DNA of 64,000 nucleotides from an uncultured Mobiluncus sp. (GCF_947254095.1 NZ_CAMYBV010000007.1:1-64000); one strand, 5' to 3'; shown: positions 18,297 through 27,682, counted from the first letter of the stretch. Program-made: numbers and translations. The notes: generated from the sequence alone by a model not told the origin.

Positions 18297-19208
18297 TTAG
18301 CGACGCGAATCCCCGAACCAAGCCTTGAATAGGCTGTAAAAATTCGCGTTTCCGTAACTGGAGCATTCACCGGGTGCCCCGCTCAGCAAAGCGGGATCCG
18401 GCTGGTAGGGCGTGTAGTTGTAAAGCGCCGTGGTCGCCTGATTAGCCAAAATTACCGGCGCCGAGCCGCAGCTCGCATGGGGAGAGTAGGGGATATTGTT
18501 GGTTACCCCGGTGTGGAAAGGGAACTGCGCGGGGCTTTGCCGATAGCGCTGAAATTGAGCCGCAGCGTAGTAAACCTGGGTTCCGAAACCGAAATATTGC
18601 GGGTCACAATCCGCCCCATCGGGGCAGGCAAACCCCGTTGCCACCTCGTAACGGCGCGGGGACAAACTGTAGTCAGAGGCCGTGAGCAACCCCTGTTCCT
18701 TTTGCAGCAACACCAGCAGCACCTGAGGATTGATCTTGCACGACTGGGCGGTTTTATAGATGATTTTTCCCGCTGATTCTCCCGGCACCCCTTGATAGCC
18801 TTCGCAGCGGGGCGAAGCAGGAACATCGATAGTGTCCTCGGTGTAGTCCGCCAGACAGGGGGTGGAGAGACTCACACACCCCGCGTTCTTGTCGCGGATA
18901 AAGTTCTCTATGTCCGCTTGGGTCATGGATTGATAATCATAGAAAACCGTGTCGGAGATGATGTTTCCGGGGTCAAATCCTGACAGGTCAAGGGTGGGAG
19001 CCGTCGGTCCAGTCGCCGTTGGTGCAGCCGGTTTTCCAGTATCGGCAAAGAAATGGATCCCCGCCGCAGCCAAGGCCCCGCCCAAACCGAGCGCGACCAA
19101 GGCTATCCCTAAGATCACCAGAAGAGCACGAACCGCACCACCCTTGCGCCGCCCTCCCCTGGGTGTGCCCGCGGACGGGTAGCCCCTCGGGGAGGGACGC
19201 GGAGACAT
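18297..19208 (-). CDS. membrane-anchored lysozyme-like domain protein
   Basis: About 303 residues: a basic, Pro/Gly-rich cytoplasmic start, one transmembrane helix (AVRALLVILGIALVALGLGG), then an extracellular domain of about 220 residues. The domain is clearly related to the N-terminal half of the protein at 20015-21907: both share the PG-(N/M)IISD-VFY start, INPQVLLVxLQKEQGLLT with the probable catalytic Glu, YFGF/YYGF, NQATxxLYNYTPY, and a CSSYGN-NFY ending with paired cysteines. Such domains resemble a lysozyme fold and probably act on peptidoglycan (inference). Start taken at ATG 19208 behind GAGGTG; a GTG at 19238 is possible. Confidence 0.75.
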   Translation of the reverse strand: MSPRPSPRGYPSAGTPRGGRRKGGAVRALLVILGIALVALGLGGALAAAGIHFFADTGKPAAPTATGPTAPTLDLSGFDPGNIISDTVFYDYQSMTQADIENFIRDKNAGCVSLSTPCLADYTEDTIDVPASPRCEGYQGVPGESAGKIIYKTAQSCKINPQVLLVLLQKEQGLLTASDYSLSPRRYEVATGFACPDGADCDPQYFGFGTQVYYAAAQFQRYRQSPAQFPFHTGVTNNIPYSPHASCGSAPVILANQATTALYNYTPYQPDPALLSGAPGECSSYGNANFYSLFKAWFGDSRR

Positions 19209-19312
19209 TCTTGTGGACACCTCACCATCGTAACCCACCTGCCGGGAGAGACGCTGGGGCTGTTAGACTGGGAGAGCGAACCCATTTCAATCACAGCGAA
19301 CCGAGGATAATC

Positions 19313-19981
19313 ATGGTCCAGACTTTCTCAGGCACCCTTGATGAATTGCTCAGCGATTTGGCTACGGAACTAAAGGATATGGCTGATAACGGACACATCC
19401 TGCGGGTGGTTGGCTTTACCGGCGCCCCCGGAGCGGGCAAGTCCGAGGCAGTAACCAGGCTGATGAAGCTGCTGGATGGTTCCGTTTGGGGCGCGCAGCC
19501 GCTGCTAGCCGGTATTATTCCGATGGACGGATTCCACAAGTCCAACGAAGTCTTGCAAGCTGAGGAGCTCAGCGACTATAAGGGACGCCCGGATACGTTC
19601 GACGTGGTGGGCTACCTCATGGCTCTGGATCGGGCCCACGATGCCAAAACGGTGGTGTATGCCCCCGGCTACGACCGTCAACTTGGTCAAGCTATCGCAG
19701 CACGTTACAAGGTCGAGCGAGAAGGGGTGGTGCTTACGGAGGGCAACTACTTGGCGCTGCAAGACGGGGCGTGGGCTCTGGTTCGCGAGGCAATCGACCT
19801 GCTGATTTACCTGGAGGCACCGCCGGAGGCAACGCAGGCTCGCCTAGTCGCCCGTCACACACTTCACGGCAGGACCCCGGAACAGGCCCTCGCTTGGGTG
19901 CGGCGGGTCGACGAACCGAATCGGCTGTTGGTTCAGAGCTCGAAAGAGCGGGCCGACCGCGTTTGGAACCTATCCGCCTGA
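19313..19981 (+). CDS. uridine kinase-like P-loop nucleoside/phosphoribulokinase-family protein
   Basis: This 222-residue cytosolic kinase has Walker A GAPGAGKS (about residues 32-39), the IPMDGFHKSN segment (the PRK/uridine kinase Asp-His motif), an RPDTFDVVGY segment and a later EGNYLAL, all typical of the FrcK/YggC/uridine kinase-like family. It would phosphorylate a nucleoside or small alcohol with ATP; the substrate is unknown. ATG 19313 has CCGAGGATAATC before it. It lies between two lysozyme-like genes: divergent from the one at 19208, convergent with the one ending at 20015. Confidence 0.8.
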   Translation: MVQTFSGTLDELLSDLATELKDMADNGHILRVVGFTGAPGAGKSEAVTRLMKLLDGSVWGAQPLLAGIIPMDGFHKSNEVLQAEELSDYKGRPDTFDVVGYLMALDRAHDAKTVVYAPGYDRQLGQAIAARYKVEREGVVLTEGNYLALQDGAWALVREAIDLLIYLEAPPEATQARLVARHTLHGRTPEQALAWVRRVDEPNRLLVQSSKERADRVWNLSA

Positions 19982-20014
19982 GTAAACCAGGTTAACCAGT
20001 CACAGGTGAAATTC

Positions 20015-21907
20015 TCAGCGTAAACCCGACTTGGTAGCAGCTATTACAGCTTCAACAGTGTCGGGATGCACCGATCCCAGACCCCCGAGGGCAATAATCG
20101 TGTTGGGATGCAAGCTGCCCAGATAGTTCGCCACCGGAGCAGGGGCTTGGTTAGTTCGGGAGGGTACCAGCAAAACCGGACCATCTCGCAAAGCTCCAGC
20201 CACCAAAGCATCGGCGAAGTTATCGCCACGAGCAATATAAGCCACGTAATCGCTCAAAATCGGCGAACCTGTCTTGTCGTCCTGCCGCGCTATCGCCGGA
20301 TAGGCATAAGCCGCGATAGCCGCCGCCGTGCCGTAACGATTCGCCCCAGCGAGGCGGGAGACGTTAGCTCCCGATTCGGCCGCAATCGTAGTGATGGCTT
20401 CCTGCGGGAGGGCACCAGGCCCGCCCAAGCCAACCACTTCGGAAACGTGCAGGTCAGAAACTTCAGAAGCGACGTACTTCCACGTCTCGGGGCTGCGTGG
20501 GTTGACCATCAAAACCGGACCATCGTTCAGAGTTCCGCCAACGACCGCATCGGGAGAACCTGTACCATCGGCGCCCACGCCATCGGCAATATAGATTCGC
20601 TTGGCACCCTGCGGGAACGCCTGGTGAGAAATCGCGATAGCCGTGGCGTACCGGTCAGGACCATAAATCCGCGAAGTTTCACGTCCTTGCGCCGCGTTAG
20701 CCAAGACTTCATCGGGAATCGCTCCCGGACCACCCAGCGCCACCACCGTTTTAGCTTGCAGACGGTTGATTTCCGCGGTGACTACAGACGGAATAGGACG
20801 GTCAATGGGAACCAACAGAACCGGGCCGTCAGTCAAAACCCCACCAGCTAAAGCATCGATGGGCATATCTGAACGAGCCAGATAAACCCGGTCAGAACCA
20901 CCGGGAAAAGCCCGGGCGGAGATGCCCGCGGCAGTCTGTATGCGATCAGTTCCCGAAATCCGCAGCGACGGTATGGCGCTAGCCGAACCAGTGGAACCAA
21001 ACCAGGACGTAAAGAAACGATAGAAGTTACGGTTTCCGTAGCTGGAGCACTGATCGCCCAATCCGCCCCCGGCTGCCAGAGCCGCCGCATTCGGAGTGTA
21101 AGGAGTATAGTTGTACAGCCCCGCGGTCGCTTGGTTTTCAATGAATACCGGTGTCGTTCCGCACTTGTAGGAGCCATCTGGGTTCCGAGACGGGTGATAC
21201 AGCAGATTATTGACTCGCCCGGCACGATGACGGAATTTGCCCGGATGCTTTTGGTAGTAGTGGAAACGGTGAGCGGCTTGATAAATCTGGTTAAAGAACC
21301 CGTAATACTGGGTGTCACACGGAGCCGTGTCCGGGCAGCCGTATCCCATGGCTTTTTGGTAGTTCGATAGTTTCAAAGAGGCCCCGGAGCGGGTCAGCAA
21401 TCCCTGCTCTTTCTGCAGGGTGACGAGGAGGACCTGCGGATTGATTTGGCAAGCCTGGGAAACTTTCCAAATCATCTGAGCGGCGCTTTCTCCCACGGCT
21501 CCCTGATAGGCGGCCGGGCAGTAGGCATCCGCGGGACGATCCGGGGTGCTTTCCACGTAGTCTTTCAAACAGACGATGGTGACGGGTTGCGGTTCACCAT
21601 TGGGGCCGGGTACGGTGTCCACACCCGGTCGGCAGGCACGCCCTTGTGTGTTCAAGAACTGCTGAATCGCGTTGACGTCCATAGTGTTGGGATTGTAAAA
21701 GACCTCGTCAGAGATAATCATCCCGGGGTTAAACCCTACGACCGCAGAGGTGGGCTCTGATTGCATCGCGGGGGTGGAATCAGAGTCTTGACCGTAGGCC
21801 GTACTTAGGCCAGAACCGGCGAGAACCAAGCCTGCCAGCGCGAAAACAGTCAGACAGGTGCCCCCCAAAAGACGAAAAAGGCGTCGTCCGCCGTGAAGTT
21901 TCTCCAC
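20015..21907 (-). CDS. secreted lysozyme-like protein with three cell-wall-binding (CW_binding_2) repeats
   Basis: A 630-residue secreted protein. A signal peptide (LLGGTCLTVFALAGLVLAGS) ends near residue 40. The first domain (about 55-280) is the same lysozyme-like domain as in the neighbour at 18297, with the VLLVTLQKEQGLLT signature. Three repeats of about 95 residues follow, each with an RYxTAxxISxxAF-like start, a D-A-G-L-DGPVLLV core and a VVALGGPGAIP-like turn: the cell wall binding repeat 2 of clostridia and actinobacteria. The long frame could extend to 22105, but GTG 21907 has GGGGAGGC in front of it, is directly followed by the signal peptide, and avoids overlap with the next gene. 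Confidence 0.88.
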   Translation of the reverse strand: MEKLHGGRRLFRLLGGTCLTVFALAGLVLAGSGLSTAYGQDSDSTPAMQSEPTSAVVGFNPGMIISDEVFYNPNTMDVNAIQQFLNTQGRACRPGVDTVPGPNGEPQPVTIVCLKDYVESTPDRPADAYCPAAYQGAVGESAAQMIWKVSQACQINPQVLLVTLQKEQGLLTRSGASLKLSNYQKAMGYGCPDTAPCDTQYYGFFNQIYQAAHRFHYYQKHPGKFRHRAGRVNNLLYHPSRNPDGSYKCGTTPVFIENQATAGLYNYTPYTPNAAALAAGGGLGDQCSSYGNRNFYRFFTSWFGSTGSASAIPSLRISGTDRIQTAAGISARAFPGGSDRVYLARSDMPIDALAGGVLTDGPVLLVPIDRPIPSVVTAEINRLQAKTVVALGGPGAIPDEVLANAAQGRETSRIYGPDRYATAIAISHQAFPQGAKRIYIADGVGADGTGSPDAVVGGTLNDGPVLMVNPRSPETWKYVASEVSDLHVSEVVGLGGPGALPQEAITTIAAESGANVSRLAGANRYGTAAAIAAYAYPAIARQDDKTGSPILSDYVAYIARGDNFADALVAGALRDGPVLLVPSRTNQAPAPVANYLGSLHPNTIIALGGLGSVHPDTVEAVIAATKSGLR

Positions 21908-21975
21908 TTCTGCCTCCCCATGGAATCGAAAAATGAGAACCGTAAGATTCAGGATATCGCCTGGAGAGGAAAAAC

Positions 21976-22725
21976 TCAGGAAAAGCTCTTGGATTTCACC
22001 ATTTGATCGGCCAATTCCATGACGTGATTCCAGGTGCCGCGCAATTGACGCTGCGCCGCGGCGGAGGGCCAGATGCGTCCGGCCCTGCGTTCGCGAGCCA
22101 CCCACTGGCAGTAGTAAGCCACGGTGGCAGCTTTACCGATTTCGTTGCAGTGCATCAAAAATTCGGCACCGGCGCGCAGGTAAATCTCATCGGTGAACTT
22201 TAGCGAGCCTCGTGAACGTCCCCGTTTCGAGGTCATCAGTCCCATGTTGTGCAGTGCTTCGTTCCACGAACCGCCGCACCGCTTGGTGATGGTTTGGCAA
22301 GTTGGTGGCCAGCGCACCATACCCTGCGAAGAACGCACCCCCCGGCTGGTGATGTCTTGGGTGCGCAACCGCTCGTAGACTGCCGCGGGGATGGTGGTTT
22401 CTCGGTGGTCATGAGCGCGTTTTTTGGCCAGCACGATACGCGGCCAGACCTCGTCAAGAGAGGGGAAGATATAGTTTTCCTTTTCCGCACCGATTTCTTT
22501 GTCCGCCGTCTGCTGGGTCTTAACAACCTCGCGTTCTTCGGCCAGAACCTCAGCCAGTTCAGTCTCCATGCGGGGGTTAATCTTTAACTTGGCCGCCCAG
22601 TAATCAATCATGTCGGCTGGAAACTGTTTCAGCTCGCGGTCGATTTCGTCCTGATACCGCAGAGAAAGCACATACCACAGACCGGCTTCAACGGCCTCTT
22701 GGGACAAGATAATTTGGCGAGACAA
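21976..22725 (-). CDS. putative DNA-binding protein with homing-endonuclease-associated repeats
   Basis: A 249-residue soluble protein of unknown role. Two segments, WPPTCQTITKRCGGSWNEAL (about 140-160) and WPSAAAQRQLRGTWNHVMEL (about 218-238), match the pattern P-x-x-x-x-I-x-x-x-F-G-S-W-N-x-A-L of the homing-endonuclease-associated helix-turn-helix repeat. The first half is helical and acidic. No nuclease motif is seen, so it looks like a DNA-binding regulator or an accessory protein. Start is TTG at 22725 with GAGGTG six bases upstream. It is upstream of the surface protein on the same strand with a 68-base gap. Confidence 0.6.
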   Translation of the reverse strand: MSRQIILSQEAVEAGLWYVLSLRYQDEIDRELKQFPADMIDYWAAKLKINPRMETELAEVLAEEREVVKTQQTADKEIGAEKENYIFPSLDEVWPRIVLAKKRAHDHRETTIPAAVYERLRTQDITSRGVRSSQGMVRWPPTCQTITKRCGGSWNEALHNMGLMTSKRGRSRGSLKFTDEIYLRAGAEFLMHCNEIGKAATVAYYCQWVARERRAGRIWPSAAAQRQLRGTWNHVMELADQMVKSKSFS

Positions 22726-22816
22726 GAATTACACCTCGATTACGTTGATATTAACCACTGCATTCTAGCAAATCTGAACGCTAGACGCAGAATAACATTC
22801 ACAAAGTAAATGCACG

Positions 22817-22836
22817 CCGTACCCGCAACAGTACGG
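22817..22836 (-). terminator. possible hairpin downstream of nrdF
   Basis: CCGTAC and GTACGG enclose an 8-base loop in the 189-base gap after nrdF. There is no clean T-run, so it is weak. Nothing else is recognised in this gap (22726-22914). Confidence 0.25.
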
Positions 22837-22914
22837 AAACGGCCTACTGCTAACAAGAATACTCCCAACCATGAAAGAGCATGGTCCGACTGTTGGATTC
22901 AAGATTGAATAAAT

Positions 22915-23883
22915 CTAGAATTCCCAGTCGGCGTCCTCGGTTTCCTCGGCGGTGCCGATGGCATAGGAGGAACCCGAACCGGAGAAGAAGTCGTGGTTTT
23001 CGTCGGCCGCGGGCGACAGAGCTGCCAAAATCGCGGGATTAACGTCGACCTGATCAGCTGTGAAAAGGGCTTCGTAGCCCAGGTTCATCAAAGCCTTATT
23101 GGCGTTGTACTTGAGGAATTTCTTAACGTCCTCCGTCAAACCCAGCGGGTCGTAGAGGGTCTCGGTGTACAGCTCTTCGTTGTCGTACAAGTCCATCAGC
23201 AGGGAGAACGTGTAATCTTTCATTTCTTGGCGCCGGGACTCGGAAGACTCGCGGATAGCCAGTTGATACTTGTAGCCGATGTAGTAGCCGTGAACAGCCT
23301 CGTCGCGGATGATGAGGCGGATGAGGTCGGCAGTGTTGGTCAGCTTCGCGTGCGCCGACCAGTACATCGGAGCGTAAAAACCGCTGTAGAACAGGAAAGA
23401 TTCCAGCATGGTCGAGGCGACCTTGCGCTTCTCCGGGTCATTGCCGTGGTAGTAATCCAGCACGATATGAGCTTTCTTTTGGAGGTATTCGTTTTCCTCG
23501 GACCAGCGGAAAGACTCCTTGATTTCCTCGGTGGACAGCAGGGTCGAGAACACGGAGGAATAGGACTTGGCGTGGACCGATTCCATGAACGCGATGTTGG
23601 TGTAAACCGCCTCTTCGTGCGGAGTCCGGGAATCTGGAATCAGCGAAACTGCACCCACCGTGCCCTGGATGGTGTCCAGCAGGGTCAGACCGGTGAACAC
23701 GCGGTTCGTCATGTTCTTTTCATCTTCGTTCAAAGTTTTCCACGAGGGAATATCGTTAGACAGCGGGATCTTTTCGGGAAGCCAGAAATTGCCGGTCAGA
23801 CGATCCCACACCTCCAAATCTTTGTCATCTTCGATGTCGTTCCAGTTGATGGCTTGCACGGTTTTTGGAATCCCAATGACCAC
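22915..23883 (-). CDS. nrdF: class Ib ribonucleotide reductase beta subunit
   Basis: This 322-residue small subunit carries the dimetal/tyrosyl radical cofactor that starts ribonucleotide reduction in NrdE. The N-terminus AINWNDIEDDKDLEVWDRL is diagnostic for NrdF. The metal-ligand helices are visible (LLDTIQGTVGAVSL, FMESVHAKSYSSVFSTL, RDEAVHGYYIG). The frame is open far upstream, but GTG 23883 with AAGGAG before it fits the family length. It is separated from nrdHIE by an opposite-strand gene, so it has its own promoter; no NrdR box pair is seen before it. Confidence 0.96.
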   Translation of the reverse strand: MVIGIPKTVQAINWNDIEDDKDLEVWDRLTGNFWLPEKIPLSNDIPSWKTLNEDEKNMTNRVFTGLTLLDTIQGTVGAVSLIPDSRTPHEEAVYTNIAFMESVHAKSYSSVFSTLLSTEEIKESFRWSEENEYLQKKAHIVLDYYHGNDPEKRKVASTMLESFLFYSGFYAPMYWSAHAKLTNTADLIRLIIRDEAVHGYYIGYKYQLAIRESSESRRQEMKDYTFSLLMDLYDNEELYTETLYDPLGLTEDVKKFLKYNANKALMNLGYEALFTADQVDVNPAILAALSPAADENHDFFSGSGSSYAIGTAEETEDADWEF

Positions 23884-24090
23884 GAGTTTCTCCTTGAATT
23901 CAATAGTTTTTTTGGGTTTGCGCAGAGCGGGAAATATCGCGCGAAACTGACCTTCCCAGTCTATCCTGTGGGACCCAGGTTTCAATTTAGGATACAAAAA
24001 AACCGCAGGGCGGCTAGGGTAGAAACAGAAATAAGCTAACTCAACGGTGAGGATGCGTAGACAGACCAACACGTGTTTTGAAGGCAAGAA

Positions 24091-24999
24091 ATGGTGGACG
24101 ACTCGGACTTGATTCGCTTGGTAACCCAGTTGCCGGTTTCGCAGTTGGGAGACCAGTTGTTGCACCTGCAGCCCGGATCAAAGCTGGGTTTATACCTGCT
24201 GGAGTTGTCTAACCAGCCGATAACTTCCGCGATGGTTGAGGCCGCGGAACAGGCATTAAACCGACCTCTAGCCTGGATTTTGTCCCAGCTAAGGGCGGGA
24301 TGCGCGGGTCTGGATATGCAGGATTTCGTGGATTTGATGCGGCATCCCGGCCCCGATTTATTGGACTTTGTGTTGCCCAGCTCAGGCCCCCTCACGGATA
24401 ACTCCGACGGTGTCGGTTTTGCGGCTGGGCAGTATATTCCTTCCGTGGTCTCGTCGCGCTTTGACCGGGGCGAGGATGACAACCTGGTACAAATCAACGC
24501 CGTCCGACCGTCCTCCCCGGTAGACATGGACAATCTCCCCGACGGGTTTGCGACGTCCCTGGGGAATTCCTTGCAAGCCTATTTCCTCATGGCAGTGAAG
24601 TCGGGACTGATTAACTTGGCTGGTTCCCAAGTCATGCTCTCGCTGATGGGTATCCGCCAGCTGCGTTCACCGCAGCCCATCTTGCCGATGGTGGCTTTTG
24701 CTTTGAGCGACAACGATGAAGATGAGTTTTTCCTGCGTCTCATTATTGGGGCGTTGGCACAGGCGTTCGCCTACTGCGACTGGGCTGAACCAGACGACCC
24801 ACAAACGGTGGCGGTGGACCTGCTGCATGAAATGGGGCAAGATGCGACCCCGGAGGCTGTGGGCGAAGCGGTGGAGGTGTTCAATAACTTCTTGTTCTCA
24901 GCAGGCTGTTTGAACTCTCGTGGTGAGGTCGACCTGCGGGCGCACACCCCGATGGTGCTGTTGCAATACCTGGTTTCCGAGGCTCTGCAACCCAAGTAA
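24091..24999 (+). CDS. hypothetical protein between nrdF and nrdE
   Basis: A 302-residue acidic soluble protein, not recognised. It is mostly helical, with no signal peptide, no long membrane helix and no clear catalytic motif. The C-terminal part (PEAVGEAVEVFNNFLFSAGCLNSRG) may be a separate helical bundle. It is divergent from nrdF (207-base gap) and ends at a strong terminator shared with nrdE. Its position within the nrd genes hints at a link to nucleotide metabolism, but that is only context. Confidence 0.55.
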   Translation: MVDDSDLIRLVTQLPVSQLGDQLLHLQPGSKLGLYLLELSNQPITSAMVEAAEQALNRPLAWILSQLRAGCAGLDMQDFVDLMRHPGPDLLDFVLPSSGPLTDNSDGVGFAAGQYIPSVVSSRFDRGEDDNLVQINAVRPSSPVDMDNLPDGFATSLGNSLQAYFLMAVKSGLINLAGSQVMLSLMGIRQLRSPQPILPMVAFALSDNDEDEFFLRLIIGALAQAFAYCDWAEPDDPQTVAVDLLHEMGQDATPEAVGEAVEVFNNFLFSAGCLNSRGEVDLRAHTPMVLLQYLVSEALQPK

Positions 25000-25026
25000 G
25001 ATACCCGAGTAATCGCTTTTGAGAAA

Positions 25027-25071
25027 GGAAATCCCCGGTTGACGCGGTTCACACCTCAACCGGGGATTTCC
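25027..25071. terminator. bidirectional terminator between the 24091 gene and nrdE
   Basis: A perfect 16-bp stem (GGAAATCCCCGGTTGA with TCAACCGGGGATTTCC) closes a 13-base loop between convergent genes. Confidence 0.85.
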
Positions 25072-25094
25072 CGTATATAAGCAGTCAGAAAGAC

Positions 25095-27239
25095 TTAGAG
25101 CATACAGCTGACACAGCCTTGCACTTCGGTGCCTTCCAAGGCAGCTTGGCGCAGACGAATGTAGTACAGCGACTTGATGCCTTTGCGCCAGGCATAAATC
25201 TGGGCTTTATTCACGTCACGGGTCGTAATCGTGTCCGGGAAGAACAGGGTCAGGCTCAACCCCTGATCCACGTGTTTCGTAGCCTCGGCATAGGTGTCGA
25301 TAATCTTTTCATACCCGATTTCGTAGGCATCCTGATAGTAGTCCAGGTTGTCGTTGGTCATGTAGGGGGCCGGATAGTACACCCGGCCAATCTTGCCTTC
25401 TTTACGGATTTCAATCTTGGAGGCAATGGGGTGAATCGACGACGTCGAGTTGTTGATGTAAGAAATCGATCCGGTGGGCGGAATGGCCTGCAAGTTTTGG
25501 TTGTACATGCCGTCGCGCTTGATGTCAGCGGCTAAAGCCTGCCAATCTTCCTGGGTCGGCAGATGAATCGAGGATTTCTCGAATAGTTCGCGAACCTGGG
25601 CGGTCTTTGGGGTCCAATCCCCGTTAATATACTTCTCAAAGTATTCCCCACTGGCGTACTGGGAACGTTCGAAACCCTCAAAGGTGACGCCGCGTTCTAC
25701 TGCCAAGGCGTGAGACGCCTTGAGGGCATAGAACGCCGTGGCGTAAAAGTACATATTCGTAAAGTCCAGACCCTCGTCCGAACCGTAGAAAATTCGGTTT
25801 TTCGCCAGACAGCCGTGCAGGTTCATCGCCCCCAAACCGATGGCGTGAGACATCGAGTTGCCGCGCTGGATAGTCGGCACGCATTCTACGTTCGTCAAAT
25901 CCGACACCGCCGTCAAAGCACGAATCGCCACGTTGATGGATTTCGCAAAATCCGGGGATTCCAAGGTCTTGGCGATGTTCATGGAACCGAGGTTGCAAGA
26001 AATGTCTTTGCCGACTTTCGCATATGACAGGTCCTCATTGAGCACGGAAGGCTCGGACACCTGGAGAATCTCGGAACACAGGTTTGACATGATGATGCGC
26101 CCGTCAATCGGGTTTGCCCGGTTCACGGTGTCTTCGAAAACGATGTAGGGATAGCCGGACTCGAACTGGATTTCCGCCAAAGTTTGGAAAAACTTGCGGG
26201 CATCTATCTTTTTCTTGCGAATGTCGGGGTTGTCAACCATCTCGCGGTACTTTTCCGTGACGGAAATATCGCTGAAGGGTACCCCGTAAACTCGCTCGAC
26301 ATCGTAGGGGCTGAACAGGTACATCGGCTCCTTATTGCGCGCCAGCTCGAAAGTGATGTCGGGAACCATCACACCCAGAGACAGAGTCTTGATGCGAATC
26401 TTCTCGTCCGCGTTTTCGCGCTTGGTGTCCAGGAAAGACATGATGTCGGGGTGGAATGCGTTGATATAGACCGCACCTGCTCCCTGGCGAGCCCCCAGCT
26501 GGTTCGCGTAAGAAAACGAATCTTCCAGCAGTTTCATCACCGGAACCACGCCGGAGGACTGGTTTTGAATCTTTTTGATTGGCGCGCCCGCCTCGCGCAG
26601 ATTCGTCAGCAGCAAAGCGACGCCACCCCCGCGCTTGGACAGTTGCAGAGCAGAGTTGATGCCCCGGGCGATGGACTCCATATTGTCCTCCAAGCGCACC
26701 AGGAAGCACGAAACCATCTCTCCGCGGGCTTTCTTTCCCGCGTTGAGGAAAGTGGGGGTGGCGGGCTGGTAGCGTCCCGAAATGATTTCTTCCATGATGT
26801 CCACGGCCAGCTGTTCATCGCCGCGTGCCAGGTACAGCGCCACCATGCATACGCGATCTTCGAAACGTTCCAGGTAACGCTTACCGTCGAACGTCTTGAG
26901 CGTGTAGGAAGTGTAGTACTTGAACGCCCCCAGGAAAGTCGGGAACCGGAACTTGTGACTGTAGGCCTTTTCGTACAGGGACTTTATGAACTCGAAACTG
27001 TACTGTTTGAGAGTTTCCGCCTCGTAGTAGCCTTCCTCGACCAGGTAGTCGAGCTTTTCTTTCAGATCGTGGAAAAACACCGTGTTCTTGTTGACGTGCT
27101 GTAAGAAGTACTGGCGAGCAGCCTCCCGATCCGCGTCAAACTGGATTTTTCCGTCCTCGCCGTAGAGGTTCAGTTTCGCGTTTAGCGAGTGGTAATCGTG
27201 TTTAGCGTCGAGGAATTCGTCTTCTAGTGTGTCAGTCAT
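25095..27239 (-). CDS. nrdE: class Ib ribonucleotide reductase alpha subunit
   Basis: This 714-residue catalytic subunit reduces ribonucleoside diphosphates to deoxy forms, with electrons from NrdH. The active-site segments are present: NLCSEI (first active-site cysteine region), CNLGSMN, and the C-terminal redox cysteine pair at the very end (VQGCVSCML). It has the short N-terminus of class Ib, without an ATP-cone. ATG 27239 overlaps the nrdI stop by four bases (ATGA), which fixes the start and shows translational coupling; the open frame extends upstream to 27296. Last gene of nrdH-nrdI-nrdE. Confidence 0.97.
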   Translation of the reverse strand: MTDTLEDEFLDAKHDYHSLNAKLNLYGEDGKIQFDADREAARQYFLQHVNKNTVFFHDLKEKLDYLVEEGYYEAETLKQYSFEFIKSLYEKAYSHKFRFPTFLGAFKYYTSYTLKTFDGKRYLERFEDRVCMVALYLARGDEQLAVDIMEEIISGRYQPATPTFLNAGKKARGEMVSCFLVRLEDNMESIARGINSALQLSKRGGGVALLLTNLREAGAPIKKIQNQSSGVVPVMKLLEDSFSYANQLGARQGAGAVYINAFHPDIMSFLDTKRENADEKIRIKTLSLGVMVPDITFELARNKEPMYLFSPYDVERVYGVPFSDISVTEKYREMVDNPDIRKKKIDARKFFQTLAEIQFESGYPYIVFEDTVNRANPIDGRIIMSNLCSEILQVSEPSVLNEDLSYAKVGKDISCNLGSMNIAKTLESPDFAKSINVAIRALTAVSDLTNVECVPTIQRGNSMSHAIGLGAMNLHGCLAKNRIFYGSDEGLDFTNMYFYATAFYALKASHALAVERGVTFEGFERSQYASGEYFEKYINGDWTPKTAQVRELFEKSSIHLPTQEDWQALAADIKRDGMYNQNLQAIPPTGSISYINNSTSSIHPIASKIEIRKEGKIGRVYYPAPYMTNDNLDYYQDAYEIGYEKIIDTYAEATKHVDQGLSLTLFFPDTITTRDVNKAQIYAWRKGIKSLYYIRLRQAALEGTEVQGCVSCML

Positions 27240-27682
27240 GACTCCGGTGACGCCGGGGAGTCCGATTCCGCTTGTTGAGAGTGCAGGTTCGCCCAAAATT
27301 CTTCCAATCCTTTTCTGACTGCAGTTACATCTTCCGGGGTTCCCAACAGTTCAAACTTGTACAGGAAGGGAACCTTGAGTTTGTCCGAAAGTACTTTGCC
27401 GGCGATGCAGTAGGCTTCGCCGAAATTGATATTGCCGCTGGAAATTACGCCGCGACACAAGTTGCGGTTATGTTCGATGTTCAAAAATTTGATGACTTGT
27501 TTGGGGACTGCTTTACTGGTGTCCCCGCCGCCGTAAGAGGGCACCATCAGCACGTATTCCTCGTCGACCAGCAAGGGTTCAGGACCGGGGCGCAGCGGGA
27601 TACGCAACGCCGGAACACCGACACGTTCCACGAATCGTTTGGTGTTTTCAGTTGCGGAGGAAAAATAAACCAATAACCCCAC
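27236..27682 (-). CDS. nrdI: NrdI flavodoxin-like protein
   Basis: This 148-residue flavodoxin-like protein gives the oxidant for assembly of the manganese-tyrosyl cofactor of NrdF. The N-terminal FMN loop is YFSSATENTKRF, the second loop is VPSYGGG, and the GNINFGEAYC segment follows. The start codon is GTG with AAGG upstream. It overlaps nrdE by four bases and follows nrdH after about 126 bases. Confidence 0.95.
   Translation of the reverse strand: MGLLVYFSSATENTKRFVERVGVPALRIPLRPGPEPLLVDEEYVLMVPSYGGGDTSKAVPKQVIKFLNIEHNRNLCRGVISSGNINFGEAYCIAGKVLSDKLKVPFLYKFELLGTPEDVTAVRKGLEEFWANLHSQQAESDSPASPES

Noticed and set aside
22993..24039. 348-codon frame opposite nrdF
   Set aside because: Shadow of a certain nrdF gene; the frame is open only because of codon bias.
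23884..24090. NrdR box before nrdF
   Set aside because: No stretch resembling ACACTATAT-AGTGT was found in this gap; ACACGTGT at about 24070 is only a short palindrome.
26184..27104. 306-codon frame opposite nrdE
   Set aside because: Shadow of nrdE.
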